Notes: generated by a model from the letters alone, not told the origin. 64,000 nt of DNA from Acidimicrobiia bacterium (GCA_020850945.1 JADZDR010000032.1:62001-126000); one strand, 5' to 3'; shown: positions 1-9,305, counted from the stretch's first letter. Program-made: numbers and translations.

Positions 1-575
1 CGCTCCACGAGGTCGTCGGGATCCGTGGGGAGGGCGACCCCGTTCGAGTAGGACGCCGCGAGATAGCCCACGAACTGCGTCGATCCGTCGAGTGCGTGCC
101 ACCTGAATACGGTGCGCTCGATGTCCGACGGGACGCCCCGCCACAGAACCGCGCGGTGGAAGCCGAACTGGGCGAGGATCTGGGGCATCTGCGCTGTGTG
201 GCCGAACATGTCGGGCATGTAGGCGACGTCCATGCAGGGGCCGATCTCGGCCGCTCGCTCCATGCCGCTCTGCAGGTTGCGCACGATCGTCTCGGCCGAG
301 ACGAGGAGGGTGTCGGGTAGGGCAGTCCAGGGCCCCACGTCGAGGAGTCCGCGGCGAGCGTGGCGTGAGAAGTCCTCGGCCCTCTCGGGTCGTACCGCGA
401 GGTAGTCGTCGATCATGGCAGCTTGGCCGTCGAGCATGAAGCGGTAGCCGGGTTCGGCTTCGAGGATCTCGAAGAGGGTGTCGAGGGTGGGAACGAGCTT
501 GCGGCGGAAGTCCTGGAACGGCAGGTACCACTCCCGGTCCCAATGTGTGTGCGGGACGACGTGCACCACTGGCAT
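1..575 (-). CDS. GH38 alpha-mannosidase, N-terminal part (truncated by window edge)
   Basis: Reading down from the ATG at 575, about 191 codons run off the left edge without a stop. The N-terminus carries HTHWDREWY (residues 9-17). In GH38 enzymes the second His and the Asp of this motif (here H11 and D13) bind the catalytic zinc. Further on are LDGQ, a GPW motif and YMPDMFGHTAQ, whose first Asp is the nucleophile position of the family. The protein should hydrolyse terminal alpha-mannosides, as bacterial MngB-type enzymes do; substrate and location cannot be told from this part. No signal peptide is visible. The start is supported by TACCCT six bases upstream, which suggests a leaderless mRNA. 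Confidence 0.9.
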   Translation of the reverse strand, partial: MPVVHVVPHTHWDREWYLPFQDFRRKLVPTLDTLFEILEAEPGYRFMLDGQAAMIDDYLAVRPERAEDFSRHARRGLLDVGPWTALPDTLLVSAETIVRNLQSGMERAAEIGPCMDVAYMPDMFGHTAQMPQILAQFGFHRAVLWRGVPSDIERTVFRWHALDGSTQFVGYLAASYSNGVALPTDPDDLVE

Positions 576-581
576 GGCCGG

Positions 582-587
582 AGGGTA
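582..587 (-). promoter_or_regulatory. -10 element (TACCCT) of leaderless mannosidase gene
   Basis: TACCCT fits the TAnnnT -10 hexamer and ends six bases before the ATG at 575, so the transcript would begin at or next to the start codon. No Shine-Dalgarno sequence is present. Inferred from pattern only. Confidence 0.5.
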
Positions 588-626
588 GCCACACACCGCG
601 TGGACGGGTGCAGGGTGCGGCACGGG

Positions 627-1754
627 TCAGGAGGCGGGCCGGAGCCATGCGCCGATGTGACGCGCGGCCTCGAAGGCTCCCCAGGCGACGACGGTCACGA
701 GGGAGGCGTCGTCGCCGCCGGCTCGGCGGACGGTGTGGATGTCGGCGTCCGCGGCCTGCCACGAACCGAGCGCTGTGAGGAGGGCGAGCCGTGCCGCGGG
801 GGCATCGGCCAGGCCGAGGTCAGTCGTCACTTCCTCCACCCAGGCCTTGGTGAGGCCGGGGGGGTCTCCCTGCCAGGCACCGACGCGTTCGATGACGGCC
901 GAGACCGCAGCCTCGGACATGACCTCGCGCACGAGGTCGTTCGTCACATGCGCGAGGCGTGCGTATGCCTGCGCCACGGCAGGGACGGGTGCGGCCCACG
1001 AGAGATCGGCGGGGAGGACTCGCCCGGAATCGGTGGCAGGGGGCAGGGCGAGGGCGAGACCGGGTTCGAGGCTACGCCGGGCGAGCCCACGGCCGAGGCT
1101 CGCCGCCACGAGTCGACGTACCGCTCCCCGGAGGCCCTGGGGGACGGGTACCGGTACGGCCGAATCCGTGAGAAGCACGTTCGCGACGCGGTTCGTCATG
1201 TGGAAGAAGACGGCGAGTGCGATCGCCGCCGTGACGTCCGCCTTCGCGAACGGAGGGTCGGCCACGATCTCGGCCCCGGGCGTGAGTGAGGCAGCCGCCC
1301 ATGCGACGGCATCCCCGTTCTGTCCGGGCTCGGTCGGGTGCCGCGGGTGGGAGCGGAGCCACTCCGCTGTCTCGGGGTCGCCTGCGCCGTGCAGGAACAT
1401 GGTGTGGGCATCGATGCAGTACGGGCAGTCGTTCACACACGAGACGGTTGCCGCGATCGCCTCGGCCGTGGCCGGCGGGAGGGCAGCGGCGAGCCACGAC
1501 TCGCGTGCGACAGCCCACACCGCGGTGAGGAGGCGGGGCTGTGGTGAGTAGACCGTGAGCGGAGGCAGGAGTCCGACCTCGGCGCGCATCTGGGCATAGA
1601 CGGCGGCGACGTCACCGCTCGCCTCACCGGGGTGCACGGCGGTGACGTGCCGTATGTTCGCACGCATCGACCGGCGCGCGACGAGGCCGCGCATGAGCCG
1701 CACCGGCACCTCGGTCATGTGTGCCCTGAAGCGGGAGGGTGGCGGAGCTGGCAT
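627..1754 (-). CDS. AhpD-like / carboxymuconolactone decarboxylase-family protein
   Basis: A 375-residue protein with CVNDCPYCIDAHT near residue 135. This is the CxxC redox motif plus following His typical of AhpD-like proteins, which act as thiol-disulfide reductants or peroxidases. The C-terminal half looks like a second alpha-helical copy of the fold without a CxxC pair, so the protein is probably a tandem fusion with one active site. There is no signal peptide. Several in-frame starts exist (ATG at 1754, 1718, 1694, 1667). I chose 1754 because TAGAAC lies six bases before it, in the spacing of the leaderless genes here. It is divergent from alaS. The exact substrate is unknown. Confidence 0.75.
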   Translation of the reverse strand: MPAPPPSRFRAHMTEVPVRLMRGLVARRSMRANIRHVTAVHPGEASGDVAAVYAQMRAEVGLLPPLTVYSPQPRLLTAVWAVARESWLAAALPPATAEAIAATVSCVNDCPYCIDAHTMFLHGAGDPETAEWLRSHPRHPTEPGQNGDAVAWAAASLTPGAEIVADPPFAKADVTAAIALAVFFHMTNRVANVLLTDSAVPVPVPQGLRGAVRRLVAASLGRGLARRSLEPGLALALPPATDSGRVLPADLSWAAPVPAVAQAYARLAHVTNDLVREVMSEAAVSAVIERVGAWQGDPPGLTKAWVEEVTTDLGLADAPAARLALLTALGSWQAADADIHTVRRAGGDDASLVTVVAWGAFEAARHIGAWLRPAS

Positions 1755-1816
1755 GCGGGTGTTCTACCGCGTATCCCCCCTGCCGTATCGCAGGCGGTCC
1801 CGTTCGAGGGTGCGGC

Positions 1817-1822
1817 TACCCT
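1817..1822 (+). promoter_or_regulatory. -10 element (TACCCT) of leaderless alaS
   Basis: TACCCT is followed by seven bases and then the GTG at 1830. There is no Shine-Dalgarno sequence in front of that codon, so a leaderless start is the simplest reading. The same hexamer and spacing precede the mannosidase gene at 575. Confidence 0.5.
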
Positions 1823-1829
1823 GACGGCG

Positions 1830-4502
1830 GTGTCACACGTCATGGAAACAGCGCAGATCCGACGCAACTTCATCGACTTCTTCGCCGCGCGCGGCCACGA
1901 GATCGTACCGTCGTCGTCGCTCATCCCCGTCGATCCGACCCTGCTCCTCACGAACGCGGGCATGGTCCAGTTCAAGCCCTACATGGTCGGCGACGAAGTC
2001 GCGCCGTGGCCGCGGGCCGTGTCCGTGCAGAAGTGCGCGCGGGCGGGGGGCAAACACAACGACCTGGAGCAGGTGGGGCGGACAGCGCGTCATCTCACCT
2101 TCTTCGAGATGCTCGGCAACTTCAGCTTCGGCGACTACTTCAAGGAGAAGGCGATCCCCTGGGCCTGGGAGCTCGTGACGGAGGCGTGGGGGGTGGACCC
2201 CGAACTGCTCTGGGTGACCGTGCACGAGACCGACGACGAAGCCGTGCAGATCTGGCACGACACGGTCGGGCTCCCCGCATCACGGCTCCAGCGCTTCGAC
2301 AGCGACAACTGGTGGACGATGGGGGTGGCGGGGCCGTGCGGGCCCTCGAGCGAGATCTTCTTCGACAAGGGACGGGACTTCGGCGTCGACGGAGGGCCGG
2401 CCGCCGACGAAGCGCGCTACGTGGAGATCTGGAACCTCGTCTTCATGCAGTACCTCATGGACGACTCCGGCGCCGTCCTGGGCGAGCTCCCCCAGAGGAA
2501 CATCGACACGGGGGCAGGCCTCGAGCGTGTGTCAGCCACCCTCAACCGTCTCGATTCGGTCTTCGACATCGACACGATCCGGCCCGTCATCGCGGCAGCG
2601 GAGAGCGCGTCGGGTGTCTCCTACGGCAACGACGGGCGGTCCGACGTGTCCCTGCGGATCCTCGGGGACCACGCCCGGTCGAGCACGTTCCTCGTGACGG
2701 ACGGGGTGTTCCCCTCGAACGAGGAGCGCGGATTCGTCCTGCGCAAGATCATCCGCCGGGCCGTGCGCCACGCCTGGCTGCTGGACATCGAGGAGACGAT
2801 CATGCCCCGGCTCGCCACACAGGTGGCAGAGCACCTGGGTGACGCTTATCCCGAGGTGGGCCGCAGCCTCGACACGACACGCGAGATACTCGGCAACGAG
2901 GAGGAGCGGTTCCGGGCGACGTTGCGGGCGGGCATGCAGCTCATCGAGTCGGAGCTCGACGCCGTGGAAGGCGAGGTCCTGAGCGGCGCTGTCGCCTTCC
3001 GCCTCCACGACACCTTCGGTTTCCCGATCGAGGTGACGAAGGAGGTCGCCGCCGAGCGCGGACTGCGTATCGACGAATCCGAGTTCGAGGCGGAGATGGC
3101 GGCACAGAGGCAACGTGCGAAGGAGGCTGCCCGCGACGGCGCGGCACCGGACGCGAGCGCCCTGGAGACCTTCCGGAGCATCGCCACCGAGGGTGCGTCC
3201 ACACGTTTCGTGGGTTACGAGGGGACGCGAGCACACGCGCGGATCATCGCCCTCGTCGCCGGTGACGTCCGGGTCGACTCGGCACCTGCCGGCGCGCAGA
3301 TCGACGTGTTCACGGATGTGACACCCTTCTACGCCGAGGCGGGCGGTCAGGTGGGGGACACGGGCACGATCGAGGCGGGAGACACAGCGCTCGAGGTCGA
3401 GGACACGCAGTACGCCCTGCCGGGGCTGGTGCGGCACCGCTGTACCGTGCGGGAAGGTGTCGTACGTGTCGGCGCCGACGTGGAGCTGTGCGTCGATGCC
3501 GAGCGCAGAGCCGGTGTGCGCCGCCACCACACGGCCACCCACCTCCTGCACTGGGCGTTGCGGGAGACGCTGGGTGACCACGTGCGTCAGCACGGCTCTC
3601 TCGTGGAGCCGGACCGGCTCCGTTTCGATTTCAGCCACTTCGCGGCCGTGACACCGGCTGAGCTCGCCGAGGTGGAGCGGCTCGCGAACCGTGAGATGCT
3701 CACGAACGAGGCGGTGCTCAACTACGAGACCTCCAAGACCGAGGCCGACGAAGCAGGCGTGATCGCGTTCTTCGGGGACAAGTACGGGGACACGGTGCGG
3801 GTGCTCGAAGCCGGATCCCACTCGCGCGAGTTGTGCGGGGGGACCCACGTGAGCTCCCTCGGTGAGATAGGCCCGATCGTGATCACGTCCGAATCGTCGA
3901 TCGGCTCGAACCTGCGTCGCATCGAGGCGCTCGCCGGCGCGCCGGCGTTCGAGTACCTGCAGCAACGTCGCCTCCTCCTCGCTGAGGCGGCAGAGGCGCT
4001 CCACACACGTCCGCGGGAGGTCCCGGCGCAGATCGAGCGGCGCCTCGGTGAGCTCCAGGAGGCCCGCAAGCAGGTCGAGGCTCTCTCCGCCCGGCTCGCG
4101 GCAGGCGAGGTGACGGATCTGCTCGAGGACGCCTTCGATATCGGCGGTGACCGTGACGGAGCCACCCGGGCGGTGGTCATGAGGATCGAGAGCGTCGCAG
4201 GTCCCAAGGACCTGCAGCGGCTCGCGACAGAGGTACGCGGTCGCCTCGGGAGCGGCGTAGCCGTCCTCGGCGCCGACTTTGCGGGCAAGGCGAGCCTCGT
4301 CGCAGCCGTGTCGAAGGATCTGCAGGATCGCGGTCTGTCGGCGGCCGACATAGTGCGCCCCGCGGCTGTGGTCGTGGGTGGGGGCACGGGGAACAATCCC
4401 GATGTCGCCATGGCAGGCGGACCGCGCGGATCGGAGATCGACCACGCCCTCTCCGCTGCCCGGGACGCTCTGGCCGGCTGGCAGCCGAACGGCTCGGGAT
4501 GA
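1830..4502 (+). CDS. alaS: Alanyl-tRNA synthetase
   Basis: Charges tRNA-Ala with alanine in the cytoplasm and edits misacylated Ser/Gly. The order is complete: class II catalytic core beginning at TAQIRRNFIDFF, an editing domain with HHTATHLLH (H567 and H571 of the HxxxH motif), the CGGTH zinc motif (C669, H673), and a C-terminal C-Ala/DHHA1 domain ending in GGGTGNNPDVAMAGG. The usual glycine run of that last motif is varied. Length is 890 residues, normal for the family. GTG 1830 is preferred because of the -10 hexamer seven bases upstream; ATG 1842 is the alternative. It heads a tight run with ruvX and mltG. Confidence 0.97.
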   Translation: MSHVMETAQIRRNFIDFFAARGHEIVPSSSLIPVDPTLLLTNAGMVQFKPYMVGDEVAPWPRAVSVQKCARAGGKHNDLEQVGRTARHLTFFEMLGNFSFGDYFKEKAIPWAWELVTEAWGVDPELLWVTVHETDDEAVQIWHDTVGLPASRLQRFDSDNWWTMGVAGPCGPSSEIFFDKGRDFGVDGGPAADEARYVEIWNLVFMQYLMDDSGAVLGELPQRNIDTGAGLERVSATLNRLDSVFDIDTIRPVIAAAESASGVSYGNDGRSDVSLRILGDHARSSTFLVTDGVFPSNEERGFVLRKIIRRAVRHAWLLDIEETIMPRLATQVAEHLGDAYPEVGRSLDTTREILGNEEERFRATLRAGMQLIESELDAVEGEVLSGAVAFRLHDTFGFPIEVTKEVAAERGLRIDESEFEAEMAAQRQRAKEAARDGAAPDASALETFRSIATEGASTRFVGYEGTRAHARIIALVAGDVRVDSAPAGAQIDVFTDVTPFYAEAGGQVGDTGTIEAGDTALEVEDTQYALPGLVRHRCTVREGVVRVGADVELCVDAERRAGVRRHHTATHLLHWALRETLGDHVRQHGSLVEPDRLRFDFSHFAAVTPAELAEVERLANREMLTNEAVLNYETSKTEADEAGVIAFFGDKYGDTVRVLEAGSHSRELCGGTHVSSLGEIGPIVITSESSIGSNLRRIEALAGAPAFEYLQQRRLLLAEAAEALHTRPREVPAQIERRLGELQEARKQVEALSARLAAGEVTDLLEDAFDIGGDRDGATRAVVMRIESVAGPKDLQRLATEVRGRLGSGVAVLGADFAGKASLVAAVSKDLQDRGLSAADIVRPAAVVVGGGTGNNPDVAMAGGPRGSEIDHALSAARDALAGWQPNGSG

Positions 4503-4509
4503 GCGCCGC

Positions 4510-4926
4510 GTGATACACCTCGGCGTCGACCTCGGTGAGAGGCGCGTCGGGGTCGCCGTCTCCGATCCGGAGGGGCGCGTGGCGGTGCCGAGCGGCGTGG
4601 TCGAGCGTCGTGACGGGGGCGATCTCGCCGACCTCATCCGTCCCTGGCTCGAGACGTACGAGGTCGGCGTGGTCGTCGTGGGTGTACCTGTGCGCACCGA
4701 CGGCACGCACGGTATCGAGGCCCGCGAGGCATGTGCGGAGGCTGCTGACCTGGGTCTTCGTCTTGGCCTACCCGTGAAAACCTTCGATGAGCGCTTCACG
4801 TCGCGTATCGTGCACGACGCAGCGGTGAAGAGTGGCGTGACGGCGAGGAGCCGGCGGGGCCGGATCGACGACAAGGCTGCCGCCGTCATGCTCCAGGGTT
4901 ACCTCGACAGCAGCCGAGACGATTAG
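4510..4926 (+). CDS. ruvX: RuvX/YqgF-family Holliday-junction resolvase-like nuclease
   Basis: A 138-residue RNase H-fold protein starting GTG seven bases after alaS. The acidic residues of the family active site are visible: D7 in GVDLG, E94 in FDERFTS, and D120 in RIDDKAA. YqgF proteins take part in pre-16S rRNA 5'-end maturation in E. coli, and family members have Holliday-junction resolvase activity in vitro. The neighbours alaS and mltG match the common alaS-ruvX-mltG-aroE order. It lies one base before mltG, so the two are almost certainly co-translated. Confidence 0.93.
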   Translation: MIHLGVDLGERRVGVAVSDPEGRVAVPSGVVERRDGGDLADLIRPWLETYEVGVVVVGVPVRTDGTHGIEAREACAEAADLGLRLGLPVKTFDERFTSRIVHDAAVKSGVTARSRRGRIDDKAAAVMLQGYLDSSRDD

Positions 4927-4927
4927 C

Positions 4928-6184
4928 GTGACAGAACGAACGACGACGCGAGGACCCTCCTTGGGAGCCGAATCCCCCCCGACCGGTTCGGGGCGAGTGA
5001 GACGTGTCGGCCCGGACGGCAGACCGATCGGACCACATGCACCCGCGGGCGCCGGTGTGTCCGACTCGCCGCCCGACATGCCGGCATCCGACCGTGTGGC
5101 ACGTGACAGCGGGGTCGACCTGCGCCCCAGCGAGCCCGCGGTCGTAGAGGTCGCGCGTCCCCGCAGGGCGCGGCGGCGGTACCGACCCCTCTTCTGGATC
5201 CTCAGCCTCGTGCTCGTCGCCGTCGTCGTGGGCGGGGTGGTGGGCGGGCTCTGGTTCCTCGAGCAGATGCGCCCGGGTGATTCGGGTGGGGAGGTGTCAC
5301 TGGTCCTCCCGGACGGGATGACCACCGGCGAGGTCGTCGACCGCCTCGATCACGAAGGTGTCCTCAAGTCGGCTACCGCCTTCCGTCTCTACCTCAAGGT
5401 GCGTTCCCTCGGCCGCGTCGCCGGCGGCGAGTACCTGTTCGTGAAGAACCAGGACTTCGCCGGGGTCCTCGAGACGTTGCGAGCCGGACCCCTCGTGAGC
5501 ACGCAGACGATCACGTACCCCGAGGGCTACTCGATAGTGCGCATGGCCGAGGCGACCGCCGAGGTGTTCCCGGGTGTCGAGGCCGAGGCCTACAGGGCGG
5601 CCGCGACGGACGGTTCGATCACGTCCGGGTGGCAGCCCGATGGTGTCACCAGCCTCGAGGGCCTGCTCTTCCCCGACACCTACACGCTCGACGAGGAAGT
5701 GACCGCAGAGGACGTGATCCGGCGTCAGCTCGAGCGGTTCGACGAGATTGCGAGCGAGACGGGGCTCGGCCACAGCACGACGGTGACCCCGTACGAGGCG
5801 CTGATCGTGGCGTCGATCATCGAGCGGGAGGTGAAGCGGCCCGAGGACCGACCGAAGGTGGCGCGTGCCATCTACAACCGGCTCGCCAAGGGTATGAAGC
5901 TCCAGATCGACGCAACCGTCTTCTACGGTCAGGCGCCTGATCTGCCGTTCGAGCAGGCTGTCGAGAATGTGACGTCCTGGAACACGTACAGGATCGCAGG
6001 CCTGCCGGCGACCCCGATCGCGAACCCGGGGCGGGAGTCGATCATGGCGGCCCTCCAGCCGGCCGAAGGGAACTGGCTCTACTGGGTGACGGTCGACAAG
6101 GAGACGGGTGCGACTGTCTTCAACGAGAGCTACGAGGCCCACAAGCAGGCCATCGCGGATGCGCGGGCAGCCGGAACATACTGA
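4928..6184 (+). CDS. mltG: Endolytic murein transglycosylase MltG (YceG family)
   Basis: A 418-residue membrane protein that cuts nascent glycan strands at the cytoplasmic membrane. It has a long, Pro/Arg-rich cytoplasmic tail (about residues 1-83), one membrane segment (about 84-108), then the LysM-like and YceG domains. SIIEREVKRPEDRPKVA carries the catalytic Glu (E299), followed by YNRLAKGMKLQIDATVFYG, typical of the family. The start is GTG one base after ruvX. The N-terminal tail is longer than in E. coli, which is common in actinobacteria. The 3' end overlaps aroE by 26 bases. Confidence 0.95.
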   Translation: MTERTTTRGPSLGAESPPTGSGRVRRVGPDGRPIGPHAPAGAGVSDSPPDMPASDRVARDSGVDLRPSEPAVVEVARPRRARRRYRPLFWILSLVLVAVVVGGVVGGLWFLEQMRPGDSGGEVSLVLPDGMTTGEVVDRLDHEGVLKSATAFRLYLKVRSLGRVAGGEYLFVKNQDFAGVLETLRAGPLVSTQTITYPEGYSIVRMAEATAEVFPGVEAEAYRAAATDGSITSGWQPDGVTSLEGLLFPDTYTLDEEVTAEDVIRRQLERFDEIASETGLGHSTTVTPYEALIVASIIEREVKRPEDRPKVARAIYNRLAKGMKLQIDATVFYGQAPDLPFEQAVENVTSWNTYRIAGLPATPIANPGRESIMAALQPAEGNWLYWVTVDKETGATVFNESYEAHKQAIADARAAGTY

Positions 6185-6983
6185 GCCGGGCCGCGAGGTC
6201 ACCGCGCGCACGCAGGTCGCCGGCATCGTGGGGGATCCCGTGCACCACTCCCTCTCGCCCGTCATGCACAATGCAGCGTTTGCCCACCTCGACCTCGACT
6301 GGGTCTACGTCGCTTTCCCCGTCGCGACTCCCGACGCGGAGCCGGTTCTCGACGCGGCCTGGCAGATGGGTGTAGCGGGTCTGTCCGTGACGATGCCGCA
6401 CAAGCAGGCCGCGGCCCGCGTCGCAGTCGAACGCGACACCCTTGTCGAAGAGCTCGGGGCGGCCAACACTCTCGTGCGGTGCGAAGGCGGCTGGGTTGCG
6501 CACAACACCGACGTGCCCGGGTTCCGACGCTGGGTCGAGGAGGACATCGGCCTCGACGTCGAGAGTGCCACCGTCGGTGTGCTCGGGGCCGGGGGTGTGG
6601 CGGGTGCCGTCGTCGCAGCCGTGCGGGATGCAGCCGCAACCGTCGTGTGGAACCGCACACGGGCGAAGGCCGTCGCCCTCGCGGGTGGCGCGTGTGTGCT
6701 CGACGATCCGGCCCAGCTCACCGAGTGCACGCTTGTCGTGTCCTGCGTGCCGACGCATGCAGTGCCGCCCGGACTGCAGTTCCGGGCGGGCCAGGTCGTG
6801 CTGGATCTCGTCTACCACCCGACGCAGACCGCGCTGCTCGAGGCCGCCCGGACCTGCGGGGCCGAAGTCCACAACGGGTTGGGTCTCCTCGTGCATCAGG
6901 GCGCAGCGCAGTTCGAGCTCTGGACCGGCCGGGAGGCGCCCCTCGACGTGATGCGCGCGGCCGTCTACCGCGCCACCGGGTAG
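6159..6983 (+). CDS. aroE: Shikimate 5-dehydrogenase
   Basis: Reduces 3-dehydroshikimate to shikimate with NADPH. The substrate-binding domain has HHSLSPVMHNAAF and VTMPHK (the conserved Lys) followed by GAANTLV and the HNTD motif; the Rossmann domain has GVLGAGGVAGA. Length is 274 residues from ATG 6159, the only standard start that keeps the full N-terminus. No Shine-Dalgarno is seen, so it is probably translated by coupling to mltG, which it overlaps. The remaining aro genes lie at 23646-26963. Confidence 0.93.
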   Translation: MRGQPEHTEPGREVTARTQVAGIVGDPVHHSLSPVMHNAAFAHLDLDWVYVAFPVATPDAEPVLDAAWQMGVAGLSVTMPHKQAAARVAVERDTLVEELGAANTLVRCEGGWVAHNTDVPGFRRWVEEDIGLDVESATVGVLGAGGVAGAVVAAVRDAAATVVWNRTRAKAVALAGGACVLDDPAQLTECTLVVSCVPTHAVPPGLQFRAGQVVLDLVYHPTQTALLEAARTCGAEVHNGLGLLVHQGAAQFELWTGREAPLDVMRAAVYRATG

Positions 6984-7133
6984 CCGGGTCGGGCCGGGGG
7001 CCGGGGGTTCTCAAGCCTCGCGCGCGTGGTGCCGACACTCCATGTGGAAGGGACGCATGTCCCTGTGCGTGTCACCCGTCCTGGTGGGGAGGGTGAGCTC
7101 AGCGGAGCAGGCCGACGTGTGAAGGAGCACGGA

Positions 7134-7787
7134 ATGAGGACTCGCGGCGAGCAGATCGCCGAAGCGCTCGACAGCTTCCTGCAGTCATGCCCGGACGTGG
7201 AGGGCGCCGCCATCATGTCCGCCGACGGGCTGCCCATGGCATCGGCGCTGCCGGAGGGATTCCAGGAGGAGCGGATCGCGGCGATGGCGGCCGCCATGCT
7301 CGGCCTCGGTGAGAAGGCGGCCGAAACGCTGGGGCGGGGATCGATGCGTCAGCTCTTCGTCGAGGGGGATCACGGCTTCATCTACCTCATGAGTGCGGGG
7401 CCGTCTGCCGTCCTCTGCGCCGTGAGCCGTCCGTCCGGCAAGACCGGTCTCGTCCTCTACGAGATGAAGGAGGCGGCGGGCCGGATCGCGAGGGCGCTCA
7501 CCCCACTGCCGCGCCAGGTGCAGCCGGAACGACCGACCCCTGTGGCGGAGACGGCCCCCCGTGAGCCCACACCCGTGCAGGCGGAGCGCCAGATGCCCGT
7601 TGAGCGGGAGGTGGCAGCCACGCAGCAGGCGCGCCCGGCGGAACCACCCGGTGTCGAGATCGCGGATGCCGAGACGACGGGAGACGGCTCGAGAGCCGGC
7701 ACGAAGGGCGGCGGGACCGAACCCGGACCCGCGGCACCGGTGTCCGGCCTCCACGCGGTGGCGGCACCACCGGTGATGTCCCCGTGA
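7134..7787 (+). CDS. Roadblock/LC7-domain protein with proline-rich tail
   Basis: A 217-residue cytoplasmic protein. Residues about 1-115 form a Roadblock/LC7 domain (PDVEGAAIMSADGLPMAS and the following helix-strand pattern). Such proteins act as scaffolds or regulators of small GTPases in bacteria, for example MglB-like proteins in polarity and motility. The rest is a Pro/Glu/Ala-rich low-complexity tail. ATG 7134 is chosen because AAGGAG lies seven bases upstream. It is followed by a DUF4388 gene at 38 bases, a pairing that suggests a joint signalling role. No MglA-type GTPase is seen in the window, so the partner is unknown. Confidence 0.8.
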   Translation: MRTRGEQIAEALDSFLQSCPDVEGAAIMSADGLPMASALPEGFQEERIAAMAAAMLGLGEKAAETLGRGSMRQLFVEGDHGFIYLMSAGPSAVLCAVSRPSGKTGLVLYEMKEAAGRIARALTPLPRQVQPERPTPVAETAPREPTPVQAERQMPVEREVAATQQARPAEPPGVEIADAETTGDGSRAGTKGGGTEPGPAAPVSGLHAVAAPPVMSP

Positions 7788-7825
7788 GCACCGCGTGGCA
7801 AGTGAGCGACGGGAACTGAGGAACG

Positions 7826-9262
7826 ATGTCGTTTCAGGGATCGCTGGACACCGTAGGGCTCGAGGATGTGTTCCAGCTCTTCTCGTTCAGCCGCAAGTCG
7901 GGGGCCCTGCGTCTCGAACGAGACGAAGACCGAGGTGCCGTCTACTTCCACGAGGGTGAGGTCTATTACGCGACCACGAATCCGAGCGAGGGGATAGGCA
8001 AGGGCCTCGTCAACGCCGGTGTGATCGGGAGTGACGACTGGAAGGCCGTGCTCGCGCGCACGCGTGGCAACGACGTGACGCAGGGGAAGGCCCTCGTCGA
8101 GCAGGCGGGGGTGGATGCGGCGCTCGTCGAGGCGTTCGTGCGCGAGCGCGTGGAGGATGCGATCTTCAAGCTCCTGCAGTGGGGGACGGGCGACTTCGCC
8201 CTGCAGGAGGAGGTGCATCCCCTCGGGCCCGTGTTCGTGTTCGCGTCCGAGCCACTCCTCAACGAGGGGCGCAAGCGCCTCGAGATCTGGAACGAGATCA
8301 AAGACCGGATCCCGTCGACCGCGATGGGGGTGGGATTGCGGCGGGACGTCGGCGAGGACGTCGAGTCGGTCGTTCTCGACCGGGACGAATGGCGTGTCGT
8401 CGCCACGCTGACGCCGGGTGTGAGCATCGAGGATCTGTCGGCGGCACTCGGTGACACCGAGTACGCGACGTGTCGCATCCTCCACCGCATGCTCGATCGG
8501 GACATCCTCGACCTGCACAGTCCCGAGAAGCTCGAGGTGATCCGGCGGCTCATGAACTCAGCCCAGAGCCTCGACATGGCGACGGGCGACGACGTGTCGG
8601 CATCCCAGGACGTCTCGGACGTGGAGGATGCGGTCGCCGAGGTCGTCGTCGAGCAGTCCGACGCGCCGTACGCGCCGGACCTCGAGGAGCCGACTCCACC
8701 CTCTGACGTTGACGGGGTGGACGCGGCACCTGCCGAGGCGGCAGCGGCGACGGTCACGGCCCATGTCGAGTTGGAGGATGCGCACGGGGACGTCCTGGGG
8801 GAGGGCGCCGGCATGGACACCGAGGATCCCGAGACGGAGCCGCGGGACGAGGATGGCCTGTCACAGAAGGTGAGTCTCGCCGACCTCGCCGCCGCCGCCG
8901 AGGAGGGAGACGAGCCGGAGGCGTACGCCGATCCCGGCATGGTCCACACGGACGGCCCGGACGCATACGCAGCCGGTACCGAGGCGGTCGAGACCGCCGA
9001 GACGTGGCAGCACGCCCCACCACAGGCGGAGGTGTCGACTCAATACGAGTACCAGGCGCCAGGGGCCGACGAGATGGTGGACCCGCACGCCTTCGCGGCG
9101 CCGGCCGAGCACGGGATCGTGGAGGCACCCCCGCCCCCTACGGATCCGGAGTCGGGCCTGGGCGATGCGGGTGAGGGAGTCCCCGAGGCGAGTGGGGAGG
9201 GGGGCGAGGAGCTCGACAAGGGCCTGATCCTCCGTCTCATCGCGGGTGTGCGCAGCCTCTGA
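7826..9262 (+). CDS. DUF4388 (PATAN-type) domain protein with long acidic tail
   Basis: A 478-residue cytoplasmic protein. The N-terminus, MSFQGSLDTVGLEDVFQLFS, followed by KSGALRLERDEDRGAVYFHEG, is the DUF4388/PATAN fold, found in bacterial signalling proteins linked to gliding and pili. A winged-helix-like region follows to about residue 245. Residues about 250-460 are highly acidic and low in complexity. The last residues form a short amphipathic motif (LDKGLILRLIAGVRSL) after that linker, perhaps a docking peptide. Its place directly upstream of the pilus cluster suggests a role in pilus control; this is inference. Confidence 0.75.
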   Translation: MSFQGSLDTVGLEDVFQLFSFSRKSGALRLERDEDRGAVYFHEGEVYYATTNPSEGIGKGLVNAGVIGSDDWKAVLARTRGNDVTQGKALVEQAGVDAALVEAFVRERVEDAIFKLLQWGTGDFALQEEVHPLGPVFVFASEPLLNEGRKRLEIWNEIKDRIPSTAMGVGLRRDVGEDVESVVLDRDEWRVVATLTPGVSIEDLSAALGDTEYATCRILHRMLDRDILDLHSPEKLEVIRRLMNSAQSLDMATGDDVSASQDVSDVEDAVAEVVVEQSDAPYAPDLEEPTPPSDVDGVDAAPAEAAAATVTAHVELEDAHGDVLGEGAGMDTEDPETEPRDEDGLSQKVSLADLAAAAEEGDEPEAYADPGMVHTDGPDAYAAGTEAVETAETWQHAPPQAEVSTQYEYQAPGADEMVDPHAFAAPAEHGIVEAPPPPTDPESGLGDAGEGVPEASGEGGEELDKGLILRLIAGVRSL

Positions 9263-9273
9263 GCCGCACCTGA

Positions 9274-9305
9274 ATCGACAGAAATCAATATTGATACTTG
9301 TCGAT
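9274..9305. promoter_or_regulatory. 32-bp two-part inverted repeat, probable ArsR-type operator
   Basis: Outer arms ATCGACA (9274-9280) and TGTCGAT (9299-9305) flank an inner perfect palindrome ATCAATATTGAT (9284-9295), with three-base spacers. It is much richer in AT than the surroundings and overlaps the -35 of the arsM promoter, so it is placed to repress. ArsR/SmtB-family regulators bind AT-rich dyads of this kind. No arsR gene is present in the window. Confidence 0.7.

Noticed and set aside
2532-4889. Long open frame on the minus strand opposite alaS and ruvX
   Set aside because: It is a product of high third-position GC on the coding strand. The translation has no recognisable motif, and alaS and ruvX are certain.
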